A stretch of 64,000 nt of DNA from Tridacna crocea (taxonomy: Eukaryota; Mollusca; Bivalvia; Cardiida; Cardiidae): contig OX031058.1 in the NCBI GenBank assembly GCA_943736015.1, forward strand, positions 13,169,001-13,233,000. Direction: 5' to 3'. The notes under the pieces were generated by a model, which saw nothing but the letters and a program-made list of their open reading frames with translations, did no database searches and was not told the DNA's origin. The translations under genes and the position numbers were made by a program. The number at the start of each line of letters is the position of its first letter. Position 1 is the stretch's first letter. Below are positions 22,190 through 35,800 of the stretch, one piece after another.

Positions 22190-22445
22190 CTGACAAAAGG
22201 GGGTTTAAGGCATCTCTTTGCTGCATTATTGCCAGCAAGTCATTGTATAAAATTTGTGTAACTCTAAATCCATCTTGTCTCCACAACCGACTGAAGTATG
22301 AGGTAGAATAATCCTTTGAAATACAGAAAATTGGGCATTAGCAACAAATTTCGACCCAGACAAGCCAACACGGAAAACACAGGCTGGCCTGATGCGATAC
22401 GTTTTGAACATACACTAAACCCCTTTTTCACAGAGCATGCATGCT
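22190..22445. mobile_element. Family D element, diverged
   Basis: CAAAAGGGGGTTTAAGGCATCTC at the left and AAACCCCTTTTTCACAGAGCATG at the right. The central hairpin has decayed (GACAAGCCAACACGG). Confidence 0.6.
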
Positions 22446-23042
22446 TGTTCCACGATCTATTTGGTCCGAAAAAAAAAAATACAATAGAAAGCAAACTTAA
22501 AACGTGTGGTGCCATAATGTTTTAAATGGTGTATGTTACACGTGGATCAATGTAAAAAGCCTGTGACATTTGCTTGTGGGTCAACTGGACTTTCATCTTG
22601 ATTAAGCTATCACCAACTTTGTGACGAAATGTCTAAATTTTAGAATCTAAACCCTTACCACTCTTTTACTGCCAACCAAAAAAGAAAACTTGTTTTGTGA
22701 GGTCTAAAAGCGTGTTTCGCGTGACTACTATTTGAGATAATGTTTTGGAATCGGGTAACAGATGGTGCAGTTCCAAGTTCAGGCTAAACACCAGGTGCAG
22801 TGTGGTTTTCAGCTCTGCCGCCCGCCAAGGGTGTTCGTTATCGGCAGTGAAAAAGTTAAAGGAAAACTAATTATAATAATATAAAAAAAAAATTAAATTT
22901 AACAATTCAGAACAGTCTTCGACTTAGAAAGAACAACAAAAATGTAATTTTCTTGTTTGAGCAGGAAGGACACTACTTTATCATTGTACCGATAGTGCTC
23001 TTTATAAATCTTAAACTATAATTTGACCATCTTTTTGGATTC

Positions 23043-23271
23043 TTAACCCTTTCCCAAACAATCCTTGGTTTTTACGGGTCTGGAATAGTAGCCTTTTGAA
23101 AACATTGTGGGAAAAGGAGAAAATGCTGGTAACCAGCATTTTCTCCTTTTCCCACAATGTTTTCTACCATGCTGGAAACAAGTTTCAATTTTTGGCTTTC
23201 TTTTATTTTGTCGTCTGCAAGTGCCATCAATTTGGACTGGTCCAAAATTTTGTCGTTTGGGAAAGGGTTAA
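23043..23271 (-). mobile_element. Family A MITE, full length (229 bp)
   Basis: TTAACCCTTTCCCAAAC to GGGAAAGGGTTAA, with a perfect 66-base core hairpin centred on GCTGGTAACCAGC. Confidence 0.9.
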
Positions 23272-23496
23272 ATAAAAAGGATTTCAGTAAGATAACCAAT
23301 ATCAGTCTATATGTATGATAATGACAAAAAAACAAAAAAAAAAAACATTTTACATAAATCTAGAATCTATAGGTTAACAATGCGCATTTACAAACAGTCG
23401 ACCAACTATGTACATCTATAACAAAGTATATAAATAACAAAACAACCTTAAAATTTCCCCTCTCTATAACATTTGTTACCGATCACGCTAAAAGGG

Positions 23497-23740
23497 ACAT
23501 TCTTGGAATTTAGTGATCAATTTGATGAAAACAGGTCGAAGATTGTGCAGGTCAATTTAAGTTGATAGTTTCAAAAATGATTGTATAGTGAGGTAGAATG
23601 ACCACTTTTCATACAGAAAATATCTTAAAAACCAAAAGTGTTTACCCTGGTCAGCCTGCGCAATCCGCGCAGTCTGACCAGGGTACACACTTATCGCTGT
23701 TCCCGGAAAGTCCCTTTTTTGCGTGATGGGTCACATTTAT
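23497..23740. mobile_element. Family E MITE
   Basis: Hairpin TACCCTGGTCAGCCTGCG / CGCAGTCTGACCAGGGTA, with the left phrase ACGCTAAAAGGGACATTCTTGG and the right phrase AAAGTCCCTTTTTTGCGTGATGGG. Related copies are at 27908 and 30330. Confidence 0.7.
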
Positions 23741-23919
23741 GAAGTCTATAACAACCATTTTTGTATACCGGTAGCACCGTCCACGCCTGCAGCTTTAACC
23801 CTTATGGCACTGAACAAAATTTTAATGAAATTGACATTTTCAGTAAGCGAAAAAACAGCAGCAATATTGTAATTTCAAGATTGTTTTGGTTATAATATGT
23901 ATCAAAGTGGAGGAAAGTG

Positions 23920-23985
23920 GAGATCTACGATTAAACTGCACAGAATGTGCAATCCGATTTGAATCTACACTGTCCACAAGAGCTT
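23920..23985. mobile_element. Family B hairpin
   Basis: GATCTACGATTAAACTGCACAGAATGTGCAATCCGAT, then the B-type GATTTGAATCTACACTGTCC. Confidence 0.6.
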
Positions 23986-24019
23986 TTTAAATAGACTCCA
24001 ACGCTTTAAGGATTCAAAT

Positions 24020-24240
24020 CGTACTTGACATTTTTTTACCTGTCCGTGTTCAAGGCTTTTGCACATGACAGAACAAATGTGGCTAAAATTTTGGGATTTG
24101 TTCCTTATACGGAAGAGAACTTTAGTGGAGAAAACAGAACGAGCTCGATGCCAGCATTTATTATTTTCTTAGTGCCTTAAAAAGCATTCCTCCTAATATG
24201 TGTCGTTAAATGTGGGATTGTTTGAGTTAAGTGTTAAGGC
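24020..24240 (+). mobile_element. Family A remnant
   Basis: The layout is recognisable (TTTTGCACATGACAGAACAAATGTGGC; GATGCCAGCATTTATTATTTTC) but heavily mutated. Confidence 0.4.
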
Positions 24241-24693
24241 GATCTTGGTTACCTCAACGAGCAAGCTCTGATCTTGTATCTACATTGCTGCATATACCTT
24301 TCGGGCAATAAGGGCCCAGACCAATGCAATTTATTATTTTTCTTGTACTGACGTTTTGCATTTGACCTGTTGGTAGCTGGCAAAGCATTCCCAAAGTATG
24401 TCTTTTGCTACATTTAAATTTCTTTATTTTATGTATCCAATTTTTTGCCATAAAAAGTCGAGGCATTGTTTTGATTTCCAGGGAAAGTATTAATCAATCA
24501 CGTGGTTATATTTTATTGTTGTTATGAAGTCTACCCTGAAGTCTCTACAAGAACTGTAGCACTCGATGGCAGAATAGTGTAAAACGTCAGCTACAATACA
24601 AAAAAGTAAAGTTCTGAGGGTTTCACGTCTTACCAAAAGCACTTGGTAACATAAAGATACAACAAAACAATCTGGATATGGCTGAGACTTCGA

Positions 24694-24920
24694 TTTGGCT
24701 TGCAACACGTGTAAAGGGGCATTCGGACATTTGCGTTAAGTGTCGTCTCGGATCAGCCTGCGAAACTCTGCTTTTATGTAATTTTCTGTTTTGCACAAGT
24801 CTTCGGTAGCACAAAATCTAATGTAGTCGTAAAGTGCCGTCTCGGATTAACCTGCGCCGGCTGATCCCAGACGACACTTTACGCAAATGTCCGAATGCCC
24901 CTTTTCGCGAATTGCAAGAC
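24694..24920. mobile_element. Family C MITE with internal deletion
   Basis: GGCTTGCAACACGTGTAAAGGGGC to GCGAATTGCAAG. Part of the first inner hairpin is deleted after CAGCCTGCGAA. Confidence 0.75.
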
Positions 24921-25985
24921 ATTTAGTGTCAAATGCCTTTTTGTTGATTTAACTCTTCCTCTCATTTCATGTACCTATTGTCCTCAATACACGTATAAAC
25001 TGAATACCACAAGTATTGTTCATTCAGTTAGAAACAATCACTTTTAAAAAGTGTCTATACACGACGTCTCTGGAGCCCGGATCCTTGGCCATTCTGCCAA
25101 GGAACTAACACAGATTAAGTTTACAAAGTTTCAGAAAAAACACTGCTACTGAAACTTTTTAGGATTGTGCGCAAATTCGTGTGTTACTTATATATCACGC
25201 GTTCTTTTCTACCATTGCGTTGTGCGTGCGCATACATGTACCCAGAACACATTTTTGAGTCTAATTGAAATCTTCTCAGATTGTGTCAATGGATTTGTGG
25301 AAAGGTTTGACAGTAAACATCGGACGATCATCGGAAATCTTCCATAAATAGAGTCGTTATCTTCCAGTTCATTTTGTTGACATGTACTCCAGCATATCAA
25401 CATAAAAACAACGCACCCCGTTCCACATGTAACGTACCCGTATTGTATTATCATTTTTAACATCATTGGCTATATCCTTTCACGATGTTTTGCTCATACA
25501 CGTATATATTAACCATACTTGATGAAAACGGGGAATATTGCATCTGCAAAAAGCATTGGTCCAGGTCTGCCAGTTCAGTGTACCCCGGATCGACACTTTT
25601 TGCTGTTGGTAAATTGTCTGCTTGTCCAAGGACAAAAATACTTTATAATTCAGTTCCCCCTTTTTCTGATTCATAACTATATGATATGTCGCTTGGTATA
25701 GCGCATTACGAAGATGCAGCAAATTCCTTTTCTTAAAGCGCTGCTTAAATCCTTTTTTCACGTAAATGTTTACTTTTTAATGATATGCTAGTAATTATAA
25801 GGCCCTAAGTTGTCTTCCTATCCAAAAATCACAGACTTAGCCGGTAGACTGCCGACTACGCTCAACGGTATTTTAAAAAAAACTCAAATAATTGCAATTT
25901 CAATGTTGCTTTTATCCAGAATGTCAAGGCAAAGCAGTCAGTTTAAATCAATAGCAGACTGTACTTTCTTGCTGCCAGATCTTGA
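24921..25985. other. Gene-free stretch with a family D fragment
   Basis: A D-type fragment is recognisable at about 25530-25670 (GCATCTGCAAAAAGCATTGGTCC...TGTCCAAGGAC). I see nothing else with coding or repeat structure. Confidence 0.4.
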
Positions 25986-26215
25986 TTAACTCTTTACCAC
26001 ACGACAAAATTTTAGACTGGTTCAAATTGAAAGCATTTGCAGACGACAAAATAAAGGTGACCGAAGAATTGAATTTTTTTTCTGGGAAGGGTAGAAAACA
26101 CTGTTGGAAAAGGAGAAAATGCTGGTTACCAGCATTTTCTCCTTTTCCTACAGTGTTTTCAAAAGGCTTCTTTCTGAGGGGCGTCAAAAGTATGGATTGT
26201 GTGGTAATGGGTTAA
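25986..26215 (+). mobile_element. Family A MITE, full length (230 bp)
   Basis: TTAACTCTTTACC to GGTAATGGGTTAA. Both arms read AAAACACTGTTGG / CCTACAGTGTTTTC-like. Confidence 0.88.
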
Positions 26216-26254
26216 CACTCTCCGCAAAGGAAACTGAAGTTTTGTTAGGTGTCT

Positions 26255-26310
26255 TAACTGCATCAAGATCAGTTTGCACAGTAAATGCAATCTGATCTTG
26301 GATCTAAGCA
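26255..26310. mobile_element. Family B hairpin remnant
   Basis: CATCAAGATCAGTTTGCACAG then GCAATCTGATCTTGGATCTA. Confidence 0.55.
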
Positions 26311-26373
26311 GCATATTCATTTATAGAATATTCAGACCAAATCATCATTCAATTTGCAAACTCTTGAGTAAAT

Positions 26374-26379
26374 TTTATT
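26374..26379 (-). promoter_or_regulatory. Candidate polyadenylation signal of the kinase gene
   Basis: AATAAA on the minus strand about 165 bases after the stop codon at 26546. It is the nearest one found; cleavage-site features were not resolved. Confidence 0.4.
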
Positions 26380-26545
26380 CACTGGACATTTTCCTATCAC
26401 CAATTGGGATTAGCTCATTATATGTTACTTGTTTTACTCAATGATGAAACCTAAATTGAGTATAATTAGATAGGATAAGGTTTTTACTAAGAATCACTCA
26501 ATCGTCACGTGTTTTTCGTGATTCCTTGAATCACAATGCACAAAT

Positions 26546-26876
26546 TTATAATATTGTAATATTATGAGCATCAAAGTCGCCTTTCCTTTTCAATAATTTT
26601 TCTACTGATTTTTCATGAATACACACGTCTACAGTTAATTCGTCCTTAGAAGATTTCCGCTGTGGTTGAAGAGCCTGCGCCGCTAGTAACGACGCTGTGT
26701 CGTCTGACACCGGACTGGCACTACTTGTTTCCGGTGTAGATAAGGGTACATTAATGTTGTCAAGTTCTAGGTAGTTCCGGTCGCGCAATAAAAGTAGTTC
26801 CAACTGAACGCGTAGATCGGTGAAAGACGGTCTGTCTGATGGGTTGTCAAGCCAACATTGACGCATGATGATGTAC
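26546..26876 (-). CDS. RTK gene, last exon: end of kinase domain and tail
   Basis: Acceptor TTGTTTTCAG, one base completing Leu, then [18 protein letters not shown], the subdomain XI signature with its invariant Arg. The tail holds [18 protein letters not shown], a Ser/Thr-rich segment ([14 protein letters not shown]), a Q/K/S stretch and a charged end with [10 protein letters not shown], finishing TAA at 26546. Tyr in YLEL is a possible phosphotyrosine docking site by analogy with RET and FGFR tails; there is no experimental support here. Confidence 0.93.
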
Positions 26877-29800
26877 CTGAAAACAATTTCAACGCATTAG
26901 ATAGGACATTCTCATAAAGTCAGATTTGTACGTATATGTTTATAGCCAGACAAAAATTTGGAGGCCTGGATCCGTGTACATGAACCATTTTTATTAACAT
27001 TTAAGTATATTTTTTTTTAAAGAAAATCTATAGGTACAATTTATGCAGTTTTTGAGTGGCTAATCAAAATCATTTACCTAATCAAAAACTTTATTACTTA
27101 CTAAATCTGCAGTAAGACTAAGAACAAATTTAGAAAAGTTGCTATAGTACCATTCAAGGCTTTCAATGTCATGCCATGGTGTTCAAAAATGTTTTGTATC
27201 AAGTACAACCTCGAATTTTTACGTGTTGCTGCTCTTAAGTCTTGAAACATAGTGACTAGGCTAGTTTTCTTCATGTGCATCACCAACACCAAAGTGAAAC
27301 TGATCGATATGTTACCACAATATGGCTTGCAACACGCGAAAAGCGGCATTCGGACATCTGCGTAAAGTGTCGTCTAGGATCAGCCTGCGCAGTCCGCCCA
27401 GGCTAATCCGAGACGGCACTTTCCGTTTAAATATTTTTTTCTGTTTTACAGAAGTTTACTGAAGGACAAAATCTAATGAAGGCGTAAAGTTTCGTCTCGG
27501 ATTAGCCTGCGCGGACTGCGCAGGCTGATCCGAGACGACACTTTACGCAAACGTCCGAATGCCCCATTTCCCGTGTTGCAGACCAGTATAACATGGGAAA
27601 AACGCACACTAGATATATAGTCTTTTTCTTTGAGCACATAAGATAAACAAATATTATTATAAAATTAAATTATTTCGGTAGACTGAAGATGACTTATCAA
27701 AATTATACAATATGTAAAATCACTTACAGCTCATCCGAACAGTTGCTTGGCTTCTCCATTCTGTAATGATTCGACAAAAGGTAATACAAGTCGGCGAGAG
27801 CAATGTTCGGATATGGAGAGGCACCTGAAAGTAATAGAGTACATATTAAAACACGTATCGAGTAATACATACATGTATGCGAGTCAACACGCAATTTAAA
27901 GGGACCTTTTAGGAATTCTATTAGATTAAGAAAGATCGACGATAGTGCAGATCAGTTTAAGTTGATAATTCAAAGATGAGTGTATGTCAAGGTACAATTA
28001 CCATTTTTTCATACAGAAAATGTCATTAAAGCAAAAAGTGTCAAGCCTGGTCAGCCTGTGCAATTCGCGAAGTGTCAACCAGGGTTGACACTTTTCGCAG
28101 TTTCCAAAAGGCTCCTCTTTTTGTTATGGGTCACATATGAACCATGCTCTTGGAAAAGGGGGTTTAATGAGTCTAAGACAATTCCCCCCTCAGACAAATG
28201 CCCCCCGGACAACTCTCCCTTGGACAATTGCCCCCCGAGACAATAGCCCCCGAGACAATTACCCCCTGGACCATTACCCTCTGGACAACTGCCCCCGGAC
28301 AATTACCCCCTGGACAACTACCCCCGGACGATTGCCCCCCAGACAATTACCCCCCCCCCCGGAAATTACCCTCCGAGGACAATTGCCCCCTGGACAATTG
28401 CCCCCACCAGGATGTTCATACCATCACATAAAAAACTAGTAATCTAATCTAGTTCCAGTTGACCTCGGCCTTAGAGGTTAACTCAGGGTCTGACGCTGAA
28501 AGCCGACAATGACCTCGTCCCAAAACAAAAGCAGAAGAAATTGCGAGTTAGATGGAGGGGGATTGTCCGGGGGGATTGGCAGGGGGCAGTTGTCTGGCGG
28601 GGAGTTGTCTGGGGGGGAATTGTCCAGGGGGTAATTGTCCTGGGGGCTATTGTCTGGGGGGCAATTTGCCTTTGGGGGGTAATTGTCCAGGGGGTAATTG
28701 TCTCGGGGGGGGGTTTGTCTTGGGTGGCAATTGTCCCGAGGGGAATTGGCAGGGGGAGTTGTCCAGGGGGCAGTTGTCTGGGGGGGGGGGGAATTGTCCT
28801 GATACGGGGTTTAATGGATCTCCGTGATGTATTAGACCAGGCACGCTATCATATAAATATGGATTTTCGTCTAACTCTCAGCCGGATCTAGGGGTAGAAT
28901 GATCCTGCGATGCCCAGAAAACGTGTCTTTACCAAAAAGTTTCGACTCATGTCAGCCTGCCTATACTGTGGGTCGATACTTTTTTGCAGATGCATAGAGC
29001 CCGTTTTCTCCACGGAGCAAGGTCGATCATCGGTCCAATATCAAAGCAGAGGGCACTTAACGACACAATACCTGATTTGTTTGGTCGATCTGTCACGATT
29101 TGTAATGTTAAAATTTAAATACATATATCTTTTATGAAAGAAAGATTATTATCCAGTCCTTAGCTTTTGACGTAAGATGACTTTGATTTTTAACAAAATT
29201 TTAGACCCAATTTTAGACTTGTATAACATGAATCCATTTTGCAAACGACGCATTTGATGTGGCCCATTCGACAAGGTTGCTCTTCCAAAGGATATAGTGA
29301 GCAATTTGGGAAACGGACAAAAAGTTTGATTATCAATAAATTTCTCCTTTTTCCACCATGTTATTAAAAACCTGTTCTTTATGGACGGTAAAATTCATAA
29401 CTGATTGGTAAAGGTTTGAAGCTGATAACCTGTAATACTACAAAGCTAGGGTGCCGAGCCCCGATAGCTAAGTTGGTAAGGTAGAGGACCTGACAACAGG
29501 GGTCCTTAGTATGATTCCCAGATAGGCCAATTTCTTTCCAAGAATTAACGATAGTCGTCGCAGTAGGATTCATTTTTCCCTCATTGCTGACTACTGTTTC
29601 CACGATGGTTATGTGGGAAAGCAACCATTGGCTTTGACAAATCAATGTGTGGAGTCCGGATAAAAGAACTCCAGTGGTAGGCGCACTGGCCCAAACGATA
29701 CAACTAAAATAATGATAAACAAAACAATACATGCATGTATAAATGAATGAATGAATGAATGAATGAATGAATGAATGAATGAGCTAGGGCTTTAGCTCAT

Positions 29801-32800
29801 TCATTTTAGGAGGAATCTTTGATCACTGTATGAAACCTACTGTATACACAGTAGGCATTTGGTAATGACTTAAGGAGAAATTCTGATCACTACGTGAAGA
29901 CTACTTTTTACATAGTACGCTGGAAGAAAACCAGCGACAACAAAATACGATGGATGACAGGAAACAGATTCCTCGTTGAAAATTAGTCTCTCTTAAATGA
30001 TTGCTGTTTTAGTTTCCAAATAATCAAGTTTTATTGAACAGTGTATGATTCCCCATCTCTGTTTTACGTTACTTTGTAACACGTTCGATAAAGTCACGCA
30101 AAACGAAACTGGATTTTATCCCTGTCAATTAAATCAAGAGCCATGCTATCTGAAAAGCAGGTTAAATGCGCTTGTAGAAAGTATCGACGATAGTGCAGAT
30201 CAACGATAAGGTTTTATTAATTTCACAGATTAAATGACAGTACAAACTGTTAGCATTCGTTATGTGGTATTTTTGTATGTTAGGCCGGTGGCCTCTATGT
30301 ACATTGAGATTAAATTGAAATTGAATTGAATTGATAGTGCAGGTCAATTTACTTTGATAGTTCAAAAATGATTGTATAACAAGGTAAAATGAGCACCTTT
30401 TATACGCGAATTTTCATAAAAGCGAAATGTGTCGACCCTGGGCAGCCTGCGCAATTCGCACAAGCTTGACCAGGGTTGACACTTTTGGCAGTTCCGAGAT
30501 GGTCCTTTTTTGCCTGAAGGATCACAATTTCCAAAAAGTGAGTAGGGTTGTCTATATGTATCGAAGACTTATTACATATTGTTTGCAACAGGCGAAGAGG
30601 GGCATTCAGACATTTGCGTAATATGTCGTCTCGGATCAGCTTGCGCACGCCGCGCAGGCTAATCCGAGACGGCACCTTACAATCACATTAGATTTTGTCC
30701 TTAAATGAACTTACTCAAAACAGAAAATTACATAAAGATGGAAAGTTTCGTTTCGGATTAGACTGCGCGGACTGCGCAGGCTAATCCGAGACGACACTTT
30801 AGGCAAATGTCCGAATGTCCCTTTTTCGCATGTTACAAGCCATATAAGCCATACTTTGGGGAAAATGGGATTTATTATATACCTAGCAGTGAAATCCTGG
30901 AATTTCCCAATGTAATAAATTTTGATATCATCACTAGTGACGATATCAACGTTCACTTTCACTTCCTGCGGTAATTTATGTATTCATTCGCACAATGTCC
31001 CTGATTTCTTCTCTCTATTCAAAGTATTGATTTCGACTTTCAAACGAAAAATTAAGAATAGTAATGTTAATAAGGTATATAATAAATAGAATAATCAACT
31101 GGTTATTTCTCGTTTTTTTCCATTGCCTAACAACGCATCTTCGTGAGATATTTTTCATGTCAAAAATAACCAGTTGATTATCCTCTATTTAATACATCTT
31201 TATGATACATTACACCAGGCAAGACATCAGATAATTATTGATCCATAAAACCATTTTGCACAACAACCACCTAAACACGGGTAAACTGGTCTTTTGACAT
31301 GTAGAAAATTGACTCAAAGCAAAAACTATTGAATGAAGTCAGTCTGTGCAGACTGTGAAGGCCATACCTTATGCAAATGTTTTAAGTCCCCTTTTCACAG
31401 AACATATATTTTTTTAATGTTTCGATCGGTATTTAAGAAAGGAAAATCATGAAACATTACCCCTCTAACTATTAAGTTAAACCCACACGGAAGCTGTGCA
31501 TTGATCCCTTTTTTCCCGTCCGAGTGACGTTAAATCAATGGTGGTTCGCGTCAAATATTAAATCAACGAGCGTTGAACAACAATTAGTTATCCCAGAAAA
31601 ATATATTTGTTTCATGTTGGATGCAGGGTATTCAACCTCAGCATCTCTGTTTCCATTTTTAGAAGGTCTTTCTTTGCTATAAACAAAATTCAAACAAAAA
31701 GTACAATTTTCTCGTAATTACCCGACGGGATATATGTTTGTCGTAAGACGAAGAATTCCAACCAATGTTACAGATAGTCTTTGAAAATTAGACCATGCTC
31801 GGGCGAAAGACAGCTTAATGTATCTCCGAAATCCATCCCGACGAGCAAACCTTTGCATACCAATGGATCTACAACACCTACTTTTTTTAAGTAATCGACT
31901 AAACCATGAGATAGACTGGTCTTAGGACATGCAGAAAACTGACAATTAGCGAAAAGTTTCGGCCCAGGTGAGCCTGCGCGGACTGCGCAGGCTCACCTGG
32001 GTCGATACTTTTCGCAAATGCATCAAAGCCACTTTCAACAGGGCAAGGCTCATATATACTTTTTGTATAGCATTGTCATATAGCTATGTCATAATTTATG
32101 ATGGAAGCACCATGTAAATCGCACCTGCCATTTGTATATGAGACACAACCACTCCTAAACCGATCCCTATTGTGAAGATAATTGGTTAAACCCATTAGCA
32201 AACAATTCTTTTTTCTATTGAGGCTGGAGACAGTTGTTTTGAAGACTTAGTGAGAAAAGAAGAAAATACTAGTTACCAGTTCTCCTATTTTCACGTTTTC
32301 TACTCTTTCTAACAATCATTGGAACTATACAATTTGTCGTCCGATGAAGTTTTGAATATAATAAACTCTAAAAATTTGTTATATGGTAAACAGAGAACAT
32401 GTTTTAGTTCCCAGTTGAGGGAGATTTGGACCGCTAGTCCTCTTCACTTAGCTTTGGCACTTTCACTTTGATACATTTTTTTGTTTTAAATTTAGAGTTT
32501 TGTGTTGTTTACCTCTTTCAACAACATAACATTCTTGAACATTTATTTGCCTTCCCAATTTCAAAGCATTTTCTAGTACAAGTCTTCTTAGGTTATTTTT
32601 AAATGTATTTCAGTAGACCAAATGGCAGTGTTTTATTTTCGGTGGCGCTTTGCCTACCAGAAGAGTGTTCAATTTGCTTGCATGGCGCATATCGCCGTCT
32701 TACCAAAGTTTCAATTGTACCACATGATGCAAAGTACAATTTTCTCAAGATCAGAGTTGTTTCCCTTTGGCTGGTATGCTTGATCACAAAGAATAACTTG

Positions 32801-35800
32801 AAACTTTTAAATATATATTTTTTTTGTAAAAAACTTGACTGCTAGTCATATCTCTAGTAAAAACCAAAGCATTTTAAGTTTGAAATCTGATTGTTTTTCG
32901 AAGAAAACGAAAGATCAAACCTTGCGTCTTGTATATTCTGATCAAGGTTTGTTCTACAGCAATTTTACATTTAAGTTTAAACCTAAAATTCAAGACCAGT
33001 CATCTGATTGGACAAGATTGAAAGTCTCGTTTTGACTTGAGGATCAGAATATTGTGTAGAATTGTCTTTGAATGCAGCCATATTTACGTTGTAAGCAAGT
33101 AGACACTCTACAACAGATAACCGAGTTTTATCGATCATGTGAAATATAGGTTTTGCAAACATTCTGGAAAAGGAGGAAATGCGAGTGACCGGTATTTCTC
33201 CTTTTCCCGCAACGGTTTCTAACCTTTGAAAGACAACTCTCCCCCTTTGAACCATAACGTCAATTTGTCGCCTGCAACTGTACTCAGTTTGGCAAGCCTA
33301 TCTTTTGTTCGTTTGTTAACCCTTTCCCAAACAATCCCTGGTTTTTACGACCCTGAGATAGAAGCCTTTTGAAAACATTGTGGGAAAAGGAGAAAATGCT
33401 GGCAACCAGCATTTTCTCCTTTTCCCACAATGTTTTCCACCCGTCTGGAAACAAATTTCATTTTTTGAGTTCAGGCATGTAGTTCAGGCATGGTACACAC
33501 CCGACACTTTTTCTATCATTGTGTCCTGTACTTACCCATTGTAACAATTTCCCACAGTAATATACCAAAGGACCAGACGTCACTTTGTGTCGTAAAAACC
33601 CGATCTCGTAATGACTCGATCGCCATCCATTTTAAAGGCAACTTCCCATTTGTCAATTTCTTGTACTGGTTGTCGTTGTAAATGTCACGTGACAGGCCGA
33701 AGTCGCAGACCTTGATGATCTTGTCGTAGCCTAGCAACACGTTTCTGGCAGCTAAATCACGGTGTACGTACTTCTTTTCTGCCAAATATTCCTGAAAATA
33801 AAGTAATATAAGCATAATTAAATTAAATAACGTAATAATGACTTAGCAGTGCAATGACTGGGTTTATTTCCTTCGGCTTTGCACAAAATAAGATACATGG
33901 TGATCAAAATTTAATCTTGAACTCATATTGGTATTGTCTTCGACAAATACCACAAAAATTGCATAAAAGCGGAAAGCAGGCTGATCCGAAACGACACTTT
34001 ACGCAAATGTCCGAATGCCCCTTTTCGCCTGTTGCTCGCAATATGGCTTGCAACACGCGAATAGGGGTATTCGGACATTTGCGTAAAAGTGTCGTCTCAG
34101 ATCAGCCTGCGCAGTCCTCGCAGCCTAATCCGAAACGGCACTTTCCGTTCTTGTGTGATTTTCTGTTTCATGCAAGTCTACCGTAGTACAAAATCAAATG
34201 TAGCCGTAAAGTGTCGTCTCGGATTAGTCTGCGCGGATTGCGCAGACTGATCCGAGTTGACACTTTACGCAAATGTCCGAATGCCCCTTTTCGCGCGTTG
34301 CAAGCCTTATATCTTGCCTAAAACCAGTTTACCTAATTTCTTATGTTCAAGTTAGATGCAAAGTTTTTTATTGATAAAATGAGAATATTTCTGAGTACCT
34401 GGCCATCTTGCAGCTGACATATTTTGTAAACCTTTTGTCCAAAACTGAAATTACTTGAAACCAGATATTTCTCGTTTTATAACGGTGTTTTTACTTTATC
34501 CAGCACTTTGATATTACAATGTGACTCTTTTTCAAAGTCGTATTTGTAAATTATTAATTTCTTTTGTTTCTTGATCAACAGCATTGAGAAATATTATTTA
34601 AGAAATAATAGTGAATATTTCTACATTAAACATTGCAAAATTCGTCTGGAACGCTGAATTGAAAGGGGGGGGGGGGGCAAAAACCTATCATACTAGACTG
34701 CAGACAGAAATTTTCATTTAGCACAAAGACGCATCTTTTAGTGCTTATCAGTTCTGATGCTATCGATGCTTTGAGTCGTGTAAGAATTACGTCAGTGAAA
34801 TGGCAGCAAGAATTAGAATAATAAATAGCGAGGCGTTTTCAACCGGATTATTTTGACAGCTCTGTGAATGAGTAAGATATACTGTAAGTTAAAGTTAGGA
34901 AGAGTCCACGTAGTTGCGAATTTAAATACGTTAAGCAAGAGTATCGAACTGAATTTCGGACATTGAAAATTCAAGATCAGACTGCACAGAACGTGCAGTC
35001 TGATCTTGGATTTACACTGTCCGCAGCCATATCTAAGTTTGTCTTCAATATCTGAAGGGTTAAGGATAAACAGACGGAAAATTTCATCTGACTTTATCAG
35101 AGAATTTTCATTGCTTACCTTGTACTTTAAAACGTCTTTTTGGCTATTGCACTTAGTCTAACATTCTATATGTCGCCGGTTTACTTCAAAAACTTCGTAA
35201 CTACAGCTTGTTTCAAGCTGTAGTTACGAGGTTTTAGAAGTAAACCGAAGATTTACGTTTGACACCCGCAAAGCGTACACATTTTGCAAACATCAGTAAT
35301 GTTTTTTTTTTCTTCATTGGTTCCATTTATAACAGACTTTTTTATTTCTTAAATGCTTATCATTTCCAAGCCCACGACATTTTTATCTATGTCGAGTTTA
35401 AAAATAGCACGTATGCGTAGTTCTAACCATTTTTAATGCTCTTGCGAGAACCCTTTGTCGTTTGCCTGTACCAAAAGCTACGCAGCCTCTTAAGAAGTGA
35501 AAATCTACAGGTAGTTTTTATGCAAGAATGTACAAAATAATCTTTTAGTAGGACAATCATTTCGTTCCTATAAATAACTCTAATTAATGAATAAATTCTC
35601 ACGGTCACACTGTTCATTTTACGTCTTTCTAACGTGATTTATACATATTTGACCTGAATGTCAGAAGGTCCTATCACTTCTAATCGTTTAACCCATTGAC
35701 TGCTAAGCGCGGCTTAATGTGACCTTTTGCGGACAGTGTTCAGCATAACATGCAGTCTGATCCTGGATCTATACTGTCCGATTAGGAGAAATTTTTTTTA

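Noticed and set aside
28137-28439. Proline/threonine-rich open frames of about 100 codons
   Set aside because: Several frames are open at once because the C-rich minisatellite lacks stops; the peptide is a direct reading of the unit.
28541-28891. Glycine-rich 116-codon frame
   Set aside because: Reading of the inverted G-rich minisatellite, followed by family D sequence.
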